Assembly: GCF_037081675.1 (NCBI RefSeq)
Contig: NZ_JAZAQL010000003.1
Coordinates: 1-64,000, forward strand
DNA: 64,000 nt
Direction: 5' to 3'
Origin: Halorubellus litoreus
GTDB lineage: Archaea; Halobacteriota; Halobacteria; Halobacteriales; Natrialbaceae
The notes beneath the pieces were generated by a model. It was not told the DNA's origin, made no database searches, and worked only from the letters and a program-made list of their open reading frames with translations. Below, piece by piece: positions 25,506 through 33,294 of this stretch. Positions within the stretch are counted from its first letter, which is position 1. Every line of letters begins with the position of its first letter. A program made the translations under genes and the position numbers.

Positions 25506-25892
25506 CTACGGCCGGTGAACACGCGTGACGTGCCCGCCGCACCCGCACTGCTTCACGTACTCGTAGTCGACGGGTCGGTCGAGCGCGTCGCCCCTGGCGT
25601 CGTCGAGCGCGGGGTAGAGGTACGTCTCGGGGTGGCCGTGCGCGCGGTGCGTGACGAGGTTGACGTGGGTCCCGCTCGCGGTGTGGTCGATGGCGTCGAG
25701 CGCGTGGGCGACGACGAGGTCGGGGTCGTCGGCGTACTGGTCGCGTTCGAGGTTCGCGGACCACGATCCGTCGTGGTCGCGGTCGGTGACGGGTTCGACG
25801 TCGTCGGCACCGCGGTCGCTCTTCGAGTCGGGGTCGTCGGCACCGCGGTCGCTCTTCGAATCGGGGTCGTCGACGGTGTGTGCGTCGCTCAT
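25506..25892 (-). CDS. Acidic haloarchaeal protein with C-terminal CGCGG motif
   Basis: A 128-residue protein of unknown function. The N-terminus is very acidic and contains an 11-residue direct repeat (DDPDSKSDRGA twice). The conserved part is the C-terminal two thirds, VVAHALDAIDHTASGTHVNLVTHRAHGHPETYLYP, and the end YVKQCGCGGHVTRVHRP. Two closely spaced cysteines with histidines suggest a small metal site. The ATG at 25892 is preferred; an in-frame ATG 32 codons earlier gives residues unlike the family. The cupin gene is divergent, with 88 bases between the starts. Confidence 0.65.
   Translation of the reverse strand: MSDAHTVDDPDSKSDRGADDPDSKSDRGADDVEPVTDRDHDGSWSANLERDQYADDPDLVVAHALDAIDHTASGTHVNLVTHRAHGHPETYLYPALDDARGDALDRPVDYEYVKQCGCGGHVTRVHRP
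25800..25865. repeat. 33-bp direct repeat inside the CGCGG gene
   Basis: Two adjacent 33-base units differing at one base encode an exact 11-residue repeat in the acidic N-terminus. It is in frame, so it lengthens the protein without breaking it. Confidence 0.85.
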
Positions 25893-25980
25893 GGTCGAAC
25901 CGAGGTGCCAGAGCACCGAGAGGACACCCCCGAACATGTTCGTCGGAACGTCCACGGACGCCGGTCTCGTCTCGTCGACC

Positions 25981-26280
25981 ATGGAGCAAGTCACACTCGA
26001 CGACCTGGACGGACGACCGCACGCAGCGGTGTTCGAATCCGGACCGAAGACGGTCCGCCTCGTGCTCGACGCCGGCGACGGCGTCGCCGCCCACACGCAC
26101 CCCGGGAAGGACGTGCTCTTCCACGTCCTCGACGGCGAGATGGAGGTCGCACTCGACGACGAGTCGACCACGGTGGCGGCCGGCGACGTCCTCCGGTTCG
26201 ACGGCGAACGCGAGGTCGCACCTACCGCGCTCACGGACGCTCGAGCCCTCGTCGTGCTGGCACCGGGCGCCGACGGCTGA
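25981..26280 (+). CDS. Cupin-domain protein
   Basis: A 99-residue single cupin barrel. Motif 1 is HTHPGKDVLFHVLDGEMEV (two His, then Glu as metal ligands). Motif 2 is reduced: GDVLRFDGEREVAPTAL lacks the usual His, so metal may be held by three ligands. Small cupins of this kind sense or store small ligands, or act as simple isomerases; nothing here decides. The ATG at 25981 starts the fold. It is divergent from the CGCGG-motif gene and 56 bases upstream of the next gene. Confidence 0.85.
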   Translation: MEQVTLDDLDGRPHAAVFESGPKTVRLVLDAGDGVAAHTHPGKDVLFHVLDGEMEVALDDESTTVAAGDVLRFDGEREVAPTALTDARALVVLAPGADG

Positions 26281-26304
26281 GACCGACCGCGGAAATGTAA
26301 CGCG

Positions 26305-26314
26305 ACTATTATAC
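26305..26314 (+). promoter_or_regulatory. TATA box of the 192-residue hypothetical gene
   Basis: ACTATTATAC centred about 27 bases before the ATG at 26337, in GC-rich surroundings. This gives the gene its own leaderless promoter, separate from the cupin gene. Confidence 0.6.
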
Positions 26315-26336
26315 CGACGGTGCGAATCGTGACCGT

Positions 26337-26915
26337 ATGGGGTCGAAACGACGCGGAATCCTGACGCTCCTCGCCGGGGTGGGCGTGGTCGCAGTGAAGG
26401 GAAGTGACGAAGCGGCGCGGCTGCTCGCCAGAGGCGCCGACGAGTTGCTCGCCAGAGGCGCGCGGTCCGGTGACGAAGGTGGGTCGTCGGCGTCGGGAAT
26501 CGACGACCTGGCGAGGGCCGGGAAGCGATACTATCGCCGGAAGCGAATCGAGTCGATGCTGAGCGACGAGCAGCGGACCGAAACGTTCCGGCTGCCTTCC
26601 GGATATTATGGCGGATATCGCATCGAGACGGGCGTCTACACCGACCTCGAGATCAGTTTCGAGACGCGGTCTGGCACGCCAATCGATGCGTGCGTCTTCG
26701 GCGCGGAAGGATTCGAGCGGTACGAGCGTGACGGTGAGTTCGGGAGCCCGGACATCTGGGAGGCGTATCTATCGCAGAGCGACGCGGCCACCGTGACGTT
26801 GGAGCCGGATACGGAATACTGGCTCGTGTTCGACAACACGACCGCGGGGTTCGCCCAGCCCGGTGACGAGGACGTGACTGTCGAGACCGACGTGTCACTC
26901 GGGCTCGTCCAGTAG
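26337..26915 (+). CDS. Hypothetical membrane-anchored or exported haloarchaeal protein
   Basis: A 192-residue protein of unknown function. A basic start (MGSKRRGILTLLAGVGVVAV) gives one hydrophobic segment with an arginine pair, perhaps a weak signal anchor. Then comes a low-complexity LLARGADELLARGAR repeat, a basic helix KRYYRRKRIESML, and a beta-rich domain from about 85 (FRLPSGYYGGYRIETGVYTDLEISFETRSGTPIDACVFG) to the end. The beta domain resembles small jelly-roll modules. Promoter position fits the ATG at 26337. No homologue is recognised. Confidence 0.7.
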   Translation: MGSKRRGILTLLAGVGVVAVKGSDEAARLLARGADELLARGARSGDEGGSSASGIDDLARAGKRYYRRKRIESMLSDEQRTETFRLPSGYYGGYRIETGVYTDLEISFETRSGTPIDACVFGAEGFERYERDGEFGSPDIWEAYLSQSDAATVTLEPDTEYWLVFDNTTAGFAQPGDEDVTVETDVSLGLVQ

Positions 26916-26982
26916 CGAACGCGAGCCGTGTCGGTCGGCTTCTGCCCGCTCTCGTCACGAACGTCTCGGACATCGAATCGAC

Positions 26983-27008
26983 CGTCTCTCCCTGGCGAAC
27001 CAGAGACG
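26983..27008. terminator. Possible terminator hairpin between convergent genes
   Basis: Seven-base inverted arms CGTCTCT / AGAGACG with a 12-base loop lie between the convergent 192-residue hypothetical gene and the M48 protease gene. Role inferred from position. Confidence 0.3.
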
Positions 27009-27032
27009 AGGGGCGTGGGTCGTCGGGTCCGC

Positions 27033-28361
27033 TCAGTCCACCGTCGCGGTTCGGTCGGACCCGGGTGTCGTGTCGCTCGTGAGGTGTTCTGCGGCGTAGG
27101 CCTCGATGTACTGCATGCGTTCGGGGATCGGGGGGTGGTCGTAGTGGAAGGCCTCGTAGAGCGGGTGCGGGAAGGGGTTCGAGAGGTTCTCGCTGGCGAG
27201 CGCGGCGAGCGCGCCTACCATGGGTTGGCCGTCGTTCATGACGTCGACGGCGAACGTGTCGGCTTCGCGTTCGTGCGCGAGCGAGAGCTTGTTCGTGAGC
27301 GGCGAGAGCAGCTGGTTGAGCGGGCCGACCCAGAGGAGGCCGAGGAGGAGGCCGGCTGCGGGCGTGCTCTCGACGCTCCCGGTGACGCCGAACATCGCGT
27401 ACAGCCACGGTTGCGTGGTGAGCCACCAGAGCGCGGCGAGCGTGAGCGCGATGGGGACGGTGCTGGCGAGGAGTTGCTTCCAGATGTGCGAGCGCTTCCA
27501 GTGCGCGAGCTCGTGCGCGAGCACGCTCTGGACCTCCGGGATGGACATCTGGTCGACGAGCGTGTCGAAGAGGACGACGCGCTTTGTCTTCCCGAACCCG
27601 GAGAAGAACGCGTTCGAGTGCGAGGAGCGCCGGCTGGCGTCCATCTCGTAGATCTGCTCGCACTCGAAGCCCGCGCGGTCGAACACGTCGTCGATGGCGT
27701 CACGCAACTCGCCCTCGTCGATGGGGTCGAAGTCGTAGAACAGCGGCATCACGACCCGCGGCAGGAGGACTTGCATGACGACGGCGAACGCGAGGTAGAG
27801 CGCGACGCCGACCGCCCACCAGTACGTCGGGAACGCCTGGATGGCCCAGAGGATGGGGAACGCGAGCGCGGTGACGAGGACGACGGTGATGGCGGCGCCG
27901 ACGAACTTGTCTCGCACCCAGAGTCGCGGCGTCTGGTTGTTGAACCCGAACAGCTCCTCGACGACGAACGTGTCGAACGCGTCGAACGGTGCGCTGAACG
28001 CCTGGAGTGCGAGCGCGCCGACGACGACGAGGACGACGCCTTCGACGAGCGTGGCGTCCACGATGGGGACGTTCGGGTCAAGCGCGTCGACGGCTTCGAC
28101 GACGTCCGCGAACGCACCCGTGTAGAGGACGCCCAGGAGCACGACGAGCCCGATGGCACTCTGGAGGAGCGAGAACCCGGTCTTCGCGCGCTGATAATCG
28201 AGGAGTTCGTCGACGTCGGCGACCGCGAGACGCTCGTCCACCCACTCACGCCGATCGCGGACCTCGCTCGCGCCGTACTGGACGTTCACGACCGAGAGCC
28301 ACCCGAAGAAGACGTCGGTGCCGACGACGAGCAGGAGGAACGCGACGTGCAGCGTTAGCAT
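27033..28361 (-). CDS. M48 family metalloprotease (Ste24/CAAX-type)
   Basis: A 442-residue membrane zinc protease. Hydrophobic helices fill residues 1-20, 60-130 and 155-215. The zinc motif HELAH is near 285 in SVLAHELAHWKRSH, and the third ligand Glu is in NKLSLAHEREADTFAVD near 370. Between them lies the MDASRRSSHSNAFFSGFGKTKRVVLFDTL signature of the Ste24/CAAX-prenyl-protease branch, as opposed to HtpX. It likely cleaves misfolded or signal-bearing membrane proteins; archaea lack typical CAAX substrates. Its length matches the family. It is the last gene of a minus-strand pair with the RtcB-like gene. Confidence 0.93.
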   Translation of the reverse strand: MLTLHVAFLLLVVGTDVFFGWLSVVNVQYGASEVRDRREWVDERLAVADVDELLDYQRAKTGFSLLQSAIGLVVLLGVLYTGAFADVVEAVDALDPNVPIVDATLVEGVVLVVVGALALQAFSAPFDAFDTFVVEELFGFNNQTPRLWVRDKFVGAAITVVLVTALAFPILWAIQAFPTYWWAVGVALYLAFAVVMQVLLPRVVMPLFYDFDPIDEGELRDAIDDVFDRAGFECEQIYEMDASRRSSHSNAFFSGFGKTKRVVLFDTLVDQMSIPEVQSVLAHELAHWKRSHIWKQLLASTVPIALTLAALWWLTTQPWLYAMFGVTGSVESTPAAGLLLGLLWVGPLNQLLSPLTNKLSLAHEREADTFAVDVMNDGQPMVGALAALASENLSNPFPHPLYEAFHYDHPPIPERMQYIEAYAAEHLTSDTTPGSDRTATVD

Positions 28362-28438
28362 ACGTCGCCCGTTGGTCGTGGACCAGTTTCAATGATACGC
28401 ATCGACACCGAGAACGACCGTGGGAGGGTATCGACGGG

Positions 28439-29956
28439 TCACTCCTTCGCTTTGAGGTTGTGAACCACGTCGAGGCGCGCCTCGACCTCGGCCGTGGGTT
28501 CGAGCGCGTCCGCGATGACGTCCGCGGACTTGTACGCCATCGGTGCCTCGTCGGCGACGCTCTCGACGACGCTCTCCGAGTAGATGCCGTCCATCGCGGC
28601 GGCGAACTCGTCCATCGACACCTCGTCGAACGCCCGCGTGCGACTCATGACGCGTCCGGCGCCGTGGGGGGCGGTCCGGTGGTACTCGTCGTTGCCCTTC
28701 CCGCGAGCGATGACCGACCCGTCGGCCATGTTGAACGGGACGAGGAGGCGCTGACCGTCTCGGGCCGGCGTCGCACCCTTCCGGATGGTGAGGTCGCGGA
28801 AGTCGACGTAGTTGTGGATGGACTGGAAGCGCTCGACGGGGTCGACCGCGAGCGCGTCACAGATGGCGTCGACCATGACCTCGCGGTTCCACCGCGCGTA
28901 CTGCTGGGCGAACAGCATGTCCACGAAGTAGCCGTGGGCCTCGCGGCCCTCGAGGTAATCGAGCGCCTCGTTCCGGTCGCCCGCAACGACCGCGTCGTCG
29001 TCGGACGCGTCGTCACCGGCCGCGTCGTCGCCTGGCGCGTCGGGCGCCGTCTCCCCGGGTCGGAGTGCGGCGAGCCGGTCGAACGTCTCCTCGATGGCCT
29101 TGCCGTCGAACTCCTCGCGGACCTTCGCCTTCCGGATGGCGGACTCGCCCTTCCCACCGGTCAGCCACTCGTAGAGGTCGGTGTCGGAGACCTCGCTGGG
29201 GTCGAACTTGAGGTACGGGACGAGGTCGTCGTCGATGCCGTCGCGGAGGCCGGCGTGCTCGCGGCGCTCGGTCGCCCGTTCCTGCCAGTACTCCGCGACC
29301 GCGAGCCCGAGGTACCGCGACCCGGAGTGAACGACGACCCAGTGGTCGCCGGCGTCGCGTTCGCGCGCGAACTCCACGAAGTGATTCCCGCCGCCGAGCG
29401 TCCCGACGCCACGGATGACGTACCCCATCCCCTGGGGTTTCCGGGAGAGCACGCGCTGGCAGAGCCCCTCGAAGTAGTCGCCGTCGTAGCCGTCGAAGTC
29501 GAACTCGAGCGGGTCGACGCGCTCCCCGAACCGCTCGACGTACGCGTCGTCGAACGACTCGAACACGCGGTTCGCGCGGTCGAAGGGAAACTCGTCGACG
29601 AGATGCACGGAGTCGTCGTACTCGTGTACCTCGCGCCCCATCGGGACGGCGTCGCGGACCCGACGCTCGCGTTCCGCGTCCGCGAGCGGCAGGTCGTCGC
29701 CGAGGTTCGCGGCGGCCATCCCGCAGCCGACGTCGACGCCGACGACGTTCGGGACGATGCGTTCGCCGAGCGGCATCGTGAACCCGACGGGCGCGCCGGC
29801 GCCCCAGTGCGTGTCAGGCATCACGCGCACCGGCTCGGTGAACGCGGGATGGTCCACGAGCTCCTGTATCTGCTCGCGGCAGTTCGCCTCGAGCAGCGAC
29901 TCGTCGTCGACCATGACGCGAGCGGTCGTGTGCTCGCCGTCGATCTCGATGGGCAT
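28439..29956 (-). CDS. RtcB-family RNA ligase-like protein (divergent paralogue)
   Basis: A 505-residue RtcB-fold protein. Key elements are the DTHWGAGAPVGFTMPLG opening, NVVGVDVGCGM with the metal Cys, GTLGGGNHFVEF, VVHSGSRYLGL, and TAPHGAGRVMSRTRA with the guanylylated His position. RtcB joins 2',3'-cyclic phosphate or 3'-phosphate RNA ends to 5'-OH ends, as in tRNA splicing. The canonical archaeal start and inserts differ, and an acidic Asp/Ala insert (about 300-330) is present. This therefore looks like the second, RtcB-like group, whose role may be repair rather than splicing. The ATG at 29956 begins the conserved part. Confidence 0.87.
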   Translation of the reverse strand: MPIEIDGEHTTARVMVDDESLLEANCREQIQELVDHPAFTEPVRVMPDTHWGAGAPVGFTMPLGERIVPNVVGVDVGCGMAAANLGDDLPLADAERERRVRDAVPMGREVHEYDDSVHLVDEFPFDRANRVFESFDDAYVERFGERVDPLEFDFDGYDGDYFEGLCQRVLSRKPQGMGYVIRGVGTLGGGNHFVEFARERDAGDHWVVVHSGSRYLGLAVAEYWQERATERREHAGLRDGIDDDLVPYLKFDPSEVSDTDLYEWLTGGKGESAIRKAKVREEFDGKAIEETFDRLAALRPGETAPDAPGDDAAGDDASDDDAVVAGDRNEALDYLEGREAHGYFVDMLFAQQYARWNREVMVDAICDALAVDPVERFQSIHNYVDFRDLTIRKGATPARDGQRLLVPFNMADGSVIARGKGNDEYHRTAPHGAGRVMSRTRAFDEVSMDEFAAAMDGIYSESVVESVADEAPMAYKSADVIADALEPTAEVEARLDVVHNLKAKE

Positions 29957-30093
29957 CGTTCTCGCCCCGTCCTTTCGCCGTCGCCGTAAAGAGCGTGTCG
30001 TGAGACTGCGACGCGTTCGCACGGACCGCGTCCGGAACGCGTTTGCGTCGACCGAACCGAGTCCTCAAGCGTCCGTGGCGCGTACCCGAGCGC

Positions 30094-30714
30094 GTGAGCA
30101 GATGGACTGCGGCGGACGTGCAGGCGTACGACGAGCGAGCACCCGCACCGAGTGAGACGCGGACGTTCACGGCGGCGCTCGGGTGCTTCTGGGGCCCGGA
30201 CGCCGCGTTCGGTACGCTCCCGGGCGTCGTCCGGACGCGCGTCGGGTACGCCGGCGGCACCGACCCGAACCCGACCTACGAGCGAATCGGTGACCACAGC
30301 GAGGTCGTTCAGGTCGACTACGATCCCGGCGAGACGACGTTCGCGGCGCTCGTCGACGAAGCGATCGGGCTGCACGACCCGACGCGCCAGCCCGCGAAGC
30401 GCCAGTACCACCACGTGCTGTTCTTCGAGAGGGAGCGCGAGCGCGAGGCCATCGAGGACGCGCTCGACGCTCTCGAGGTCCCGTCGGTGGAGACGCGCGT
30501 CGAGCCGCTCGACTCGTTCGCGCTCGCGGAACCGTACCATCAGAAGTTCAACCTCCGCGGGAAGCGCTGGGCGACCGACGCCTTCGACGACGCGGACTAC
30601 GACCGCACCGACGTCCGCGAATCGCCCGCGGCAGCGAAACTCAACGCAGTTCTCGCTGGACGGGACGTCAGCGAATTGGGCGCGCTCGGGAGACGCGACG
30701 TAGAGCTCCGGTAG
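30094..30714 (+). CDS. msrA: Peptide-methionine (S)-S-oxide reductase
   Basis: A 206-residue MsrA. The catalytic motif GCFWG has Cys31 (ALGCFWGPDAAFG), and the conserved GVVRTRVGYAGG, PTYERIGDHSEVVQVDYDP and YHQKFNLR follow. It reduces methionine-S-sulfoxide in oxidised proteins with thioredoxin-type reductant. Resolving cysteines common in other MsrA C-termini are absent, so it may be the single-Cys or external-reductant kind. The GTG at 30094 is chosen; an in-frame TTG 17 codons earlier gives a basic, unlikely extension. It is divergent from the RtcB-like gene. Confidence 0.92.
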   Translation: MSRWTAADVQAYDERAPAPSETRTFTAALGCFWGPDAAFGTLPGVVRTRVGYAGGTDPNPTYERIGDHSEVVQVDYDPGETTFAALVDEAIGLHDPTRQPAKRQYHHVLFFEREREREAIEDALDALEVPSVETRVEPLDSFALAEPYHQKFNLRGKRWATDAFDDADYDRTDVRESPAAAKLNAVLAGRDVSELGALGRRDVELR

Positions 30715-30942
30715 CGCCACGACCCACCAATTGACGGTCCGTTTCCGGAAGAGGTTCTCGCCGCTTTGACCCTCGCGGTCCCGCTGAAGAGTGGTTCTCT
30801 CGCGAGTGATGCGCCGGTGGGTAGCCTACTGGCGATGGTCGACCGTGGCGTGCTGGTCGGGTTACCGTCGCAGTACACTGGCCGGTAGTCAGATCTCGGA
30901 CAAAATTATTTGTGGACGGATGATGTAAATCTAGCTGCCCCT

Positions 30943-31326
30943 ATGTCAGATACCAGTCCGGAAGAAACACACTGGAGGAAAGTGATATGGTTCGTTCCAA
31001 TTGCTTACCTTATAGGTATTGCAACCGGGTCGTTATATATTCTGAATAGGTTCGCTGACGTCGACGTTCCCCTGGCTGGTACCGATGCGATATTCGTTCT
31101 GGGTGTCGTTGCTGTCCTCTTGATATTCCTGGCAACCGTATCGCTCCCGTACGCGCTGCACCGGGACATCCTCTCCCTGGATACTGGGCGGTCCGACGCC
31201 GAGTGGGTACCTGACCGCTCGACGTTCGTCCGGAGAGCGCTGTATGGCTTAACAATCCCCGGGCTCACGCTGGTCGTGTCGAGTTACTATCTGTACCAAC
31301 TACGGAAGAAGTGCTCGCATATCTGA
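30943..31326 (+). CDS. Small membrane protein with three helices, in AT-rich patch
   Basis: A 127-residue protein with three hydrophobic segments (about 14-33, 45-70 and 98-116). A basic loop between the second and third holds LHRDILSLDTGRSDAEWVPDRSTFVRRALYG, and the ending is QLRKKCSHI. The base composition is less GC-rich than the neighbours. Family is not recognised. It lies 300 bases upstream of the DCC/Cys-rich gene on the same strand. A role as a dedicated membrane partner or immunity protein is possible but unproven. Start: the ATG at 30943, with AAAATTATTT at 30902-30911 as probable TATA box. Confidence 0.6.
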   Translation: MSDTSPEETHWRKVIWFVPIAYLIGIATGSLYILNRFADVDVPLAGTDAIFVLGVVAVLLIFLATVSLPYALHRDILSLDTGRSDAEWVPDRSTFVRRALYGLTIPGLTLVVSSYYLYQLRKKCSHI

Positions 31327-31430
31327 ATAGACAGCCCAATATAATTTTTTGAATTTAGGTACTCCTTCTGCGTTGATACCGTATCCAAATTTTTTGCAGT
31401 TGGTGTCCGCAAGCAGAGGAACAAGCCAGA

Positions 31431-31580
31431 TTAGTTATTTTTTAATCGTTCCGCTAAAGACATACTAGATAGCTCTAGAAGCCCGTTGGTTGCATATTCA
31501 GAATCTAGTCGTGCTTTAATTTCTAGAATCTTATCTTTCTCAATCGGTCCCGTCCCCGAATCATTTTTAACATGGTATAA
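31431..31580 (-). pseudogene. Remnant of a coding sequence (49 codons, no start)
   Basis: Inside a 300-base AT-rich gap (31327-31628), one minus-strand frame is open for 49 codons before TAA. It reads as ordinary charged protein: VKNDSGTGPIEKDKILEIKA, then RLDSEYATNGLLELSSM and SLAERLKNN. There is no ATG or GTG near its beginning (only one internal ATG), and TGA closes it upstream. It looks like the 3' end of a gene whose 5' part has been lost, most likely of foreign origin given the AT-rich bases. No family is recognised. The rest of the gap holds only probable promoter sequence for the gene at 31629. Confidence 0.45.
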
Positions 31581-31582
31581 TC

Positions 31583-31592
31583 AATAAATTAC
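31583..31592 (+). promoter_or_regulatory. Probable TATA box of the DCC/Cys-rich gene
   Basis: AATAAATTAC in the AT-rich gap, about 41 bases before the ATG at 31629, which would give a leader of roughly 12-15 bases. A second AT-rich stretch (ATTTTTAA at 31563-31570) lies just upstream where a BRE or activator could act. Confidence 0.4.
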
Positions 31593-31628
31593 AAATAGTG
31601 GAAGCGTTATGCATCTGGTGGGTCCGAC

Positions 31629-33050
31629 ATGTCAGAAGCCGAGACACACCTGAATCCGGTGCGAGGTTCGAACGAAGGCATCGTCGTCTACGACGGAAAG
31701 TGCGACATCTGTCGGCAGTTGGCATCGCAGATCAACAACAAGACCGGTGAGGACATCTCCATCCTCCCCCTGGAGAGCCCCGAAGCGCAGGGCGTTCTCG
31801 AGAAGTACTACACCGGTGACCCGGACCACGACTTCTACTTCGTCAGCGGAGGCACCTGCTCGAAGGGACTACGCGCGGTCCCGAAGATCGTGCAGGCAAC
31901 CGGAGTTCGGGACTTCGGCGGCCTCATGAGCAAGTACTTCGACCTGAAGTACCTCGCAGACCAGTCCGATGACTGCTCGTGCGACGAGGATCACTCCGCG
32001 ACGGCCGACACCACCGAGTCTGGCAGTGGCGTGCTCTCTCGCCGCGCCTTCACCGGGATAGCAGCGACCGCCGCCGCGACACTGATGCCGGGGACGGCAG
32101 TCGCCAGAGAGAAGGAGCGTCTCAGCCAGGGACCGCCGCGCGACCTGGAGGTCCGTGTCGCAACCGTCACGGAGAACGGACGTGGCGGGTTCGATACGAC
32201 CATCCGGAACCGACCCGACCTCATCCACGGCCCGCCGTCGTTCGACGAGGCAACCAAGGCGAAGGGCGACGGCAAGTCGACCGCATCCCTCAAGCGGTCG
32301 AGCAACGAGACCAACTTCGAAAAGCGTCGCGTCGGCGACAGCGGGGAACTCCGCATCGACAAGGTCTCGACCACGTACGACATCAACGAGGCCAAGCCCG
32401 GGATCCAGCGTGCGGCGAGCCTCCAGACGGACGTCGCCGACGACGCCGGGAAGATGGACATCTACAGCGCCGTCGTCGACGGCCGGCGCTTCGAGCTCGC
32501 TATCAACGTCGGCCGTGGCCCCGCCGTCCTCGAGGGCGACGAGGCGGACATCGCAACCACGATGGCGTCGAAGGTCCAGCACGACCTCGCCTACCCCACG
32601 GTCGACTTCGTGGTCCCCGACCTCGAGAACGCGACCGTCTCCGAGTACATCGAAGCGTACGTGACGGGCGTCGAGCGCCTCCAGACGTTCTATCGGAAGA
32701 ACAACGTCAGAGAGATGGTCAACGTCTACCAGGACGTCGGTGACTCCCTGCGCGAGACGCAGCGCTCGTTCGCGCGGAACGTGCACGAAGCCGACCTGAC
32801 GCCGATGTCGAGCTACCTCGGGATCTCCGGTGTCCCGAACTTCGCGCGGTACGCACTCCCGCCGGAGGACTCCCAGTCCGCCGTCGTGCAGGGTGCCGGC
32901 TGTGATTCGGGCTGTGGTTGCGGCGTCGACCTGTGTTGTGGCTGCGGCCTCGGCGCGGGCGTTTGCACGGCACCGATCGGGAAGATCTGTGGTTGCTGTA
33001 TCCTCGAGTGCTCGTGTGACATCATCAACTGCTGTGCGGACATCCTGTGA
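31629..33050 (+). CDS. DCC thiol-oxidoreductase / Tat signal / Cys-rich tail fusion; candidate halocin-like precursor
   Basis: A 473-residue protein with an unusual order. Residues 16-110 are a DCC (DUF393) thiol-disulfide domain with the VVYDGKCDICR motif (Cys25, Cys28). After an acidic linker, a full Tat signal lies inside the chain (LSRRAFTGIAATAAATLMPG, RR at 138-139, AVA before 160). Residues 160-415 are an unrecognised acidic domain. Residues 425-473 carry 14 cysteines in 49 positions, several paired as CC or CxC. Halocin C8 precursors also have a Tat signal, a middle immunity region and a Cys-rich C-terminal peptide, so this may be a related precursor carrying its own oxidant. Sequence similarity to halocin C8 itself is not evident. 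The junctions show no frameshift. Confidence 0.75.
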   Translation: MSEAETHLNPVRGSNEGIVVYDGKCDICRQLASQINNKTGEDISILPLESPEAQGVLEKYYTGDPDHDFYFVSGGTCSKGLRAVPKIVQATGVRDFGGLMSKYFDLKYLADQSDDCSCDEDHSATADTTESGSGVLSRRAFTGIAATAAATLMPGTAVAREKERLSQGPPRDLEVRVATVTENGRGGFDTTIRNRPDLIHGPPSFDEATKAKGDGKSTASLKRSSNETNFEKRRVGDSGELRIDKVSTTYDINEAKPGIQRAASLQTDVADDAGKMDIYSAVVDGRRFELAINVGRGPAVLEGDEADIATTMASKVQHDLAYPTVDFVVPDLENATVSEYIEAYVTGVERLQTFYRKNNVREMVNVYQDVGDSLRETQRSFARNVHEADLTPMSSYLGISGVPNFARYALPPEDSQSAVVQGAGCDSGCGCGVDLCCGCGLGAGVCTAPIGKICGCCILECSCDIINCCADIL

Positions 33051-33120
33051 TCCGGTCGCCTGATCGGAGCGTTCGATACCGACGGACGCGGTGACCGCGG
33101 GGACGCGGCGTCCCCTGCTT

Positions 33121-33294
33121 TCATTCTTCGAGGTGGTTGCGCTGGACGACGGCACGCGTTCGAACCGTCGTGAGGAGGTTGAACCGGCCATCGACGATGC
33201 CGCCCGGGCGTCGGTCGATGGCTTCGGCGAGGACCGGGACCGCGTGAAGGCGTTCGGCGCGAGGCAGTGAAGGCGGTCGACGCGCCGCAGGGGA
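33121..33294 (-). other. Open coding-like frame downstream of the nucleotidyltransferase stop
   Basis: In the same frame as the nucleotidyltransferase gene and directly after its TGA, 57 further codons stay open to another TGA at 33121. The last 45 read like protein (AERLHAVPVLAEAIDRRPGG, then IVDGRFNLLTTVRTRAVV, ending QRNHLEE). It may be a decayed neighbouring gene end or chance in GC-rich DNA. No start codon precedes it, so it is not called as a gene. The remaining 70 bases to the Cys-rich gene (33051-33120) show nothing. Confidence 0.3.

Noticed and set aside
31629..33050. Frameshift fusion of two genes as the explanation for the DCC/Cys-rich protein
   Set aside because: The frame is continuous through a natural acidic linker and no overlapping second frame starts before the Tat signal; I cannot exclude an assembly error without reads.
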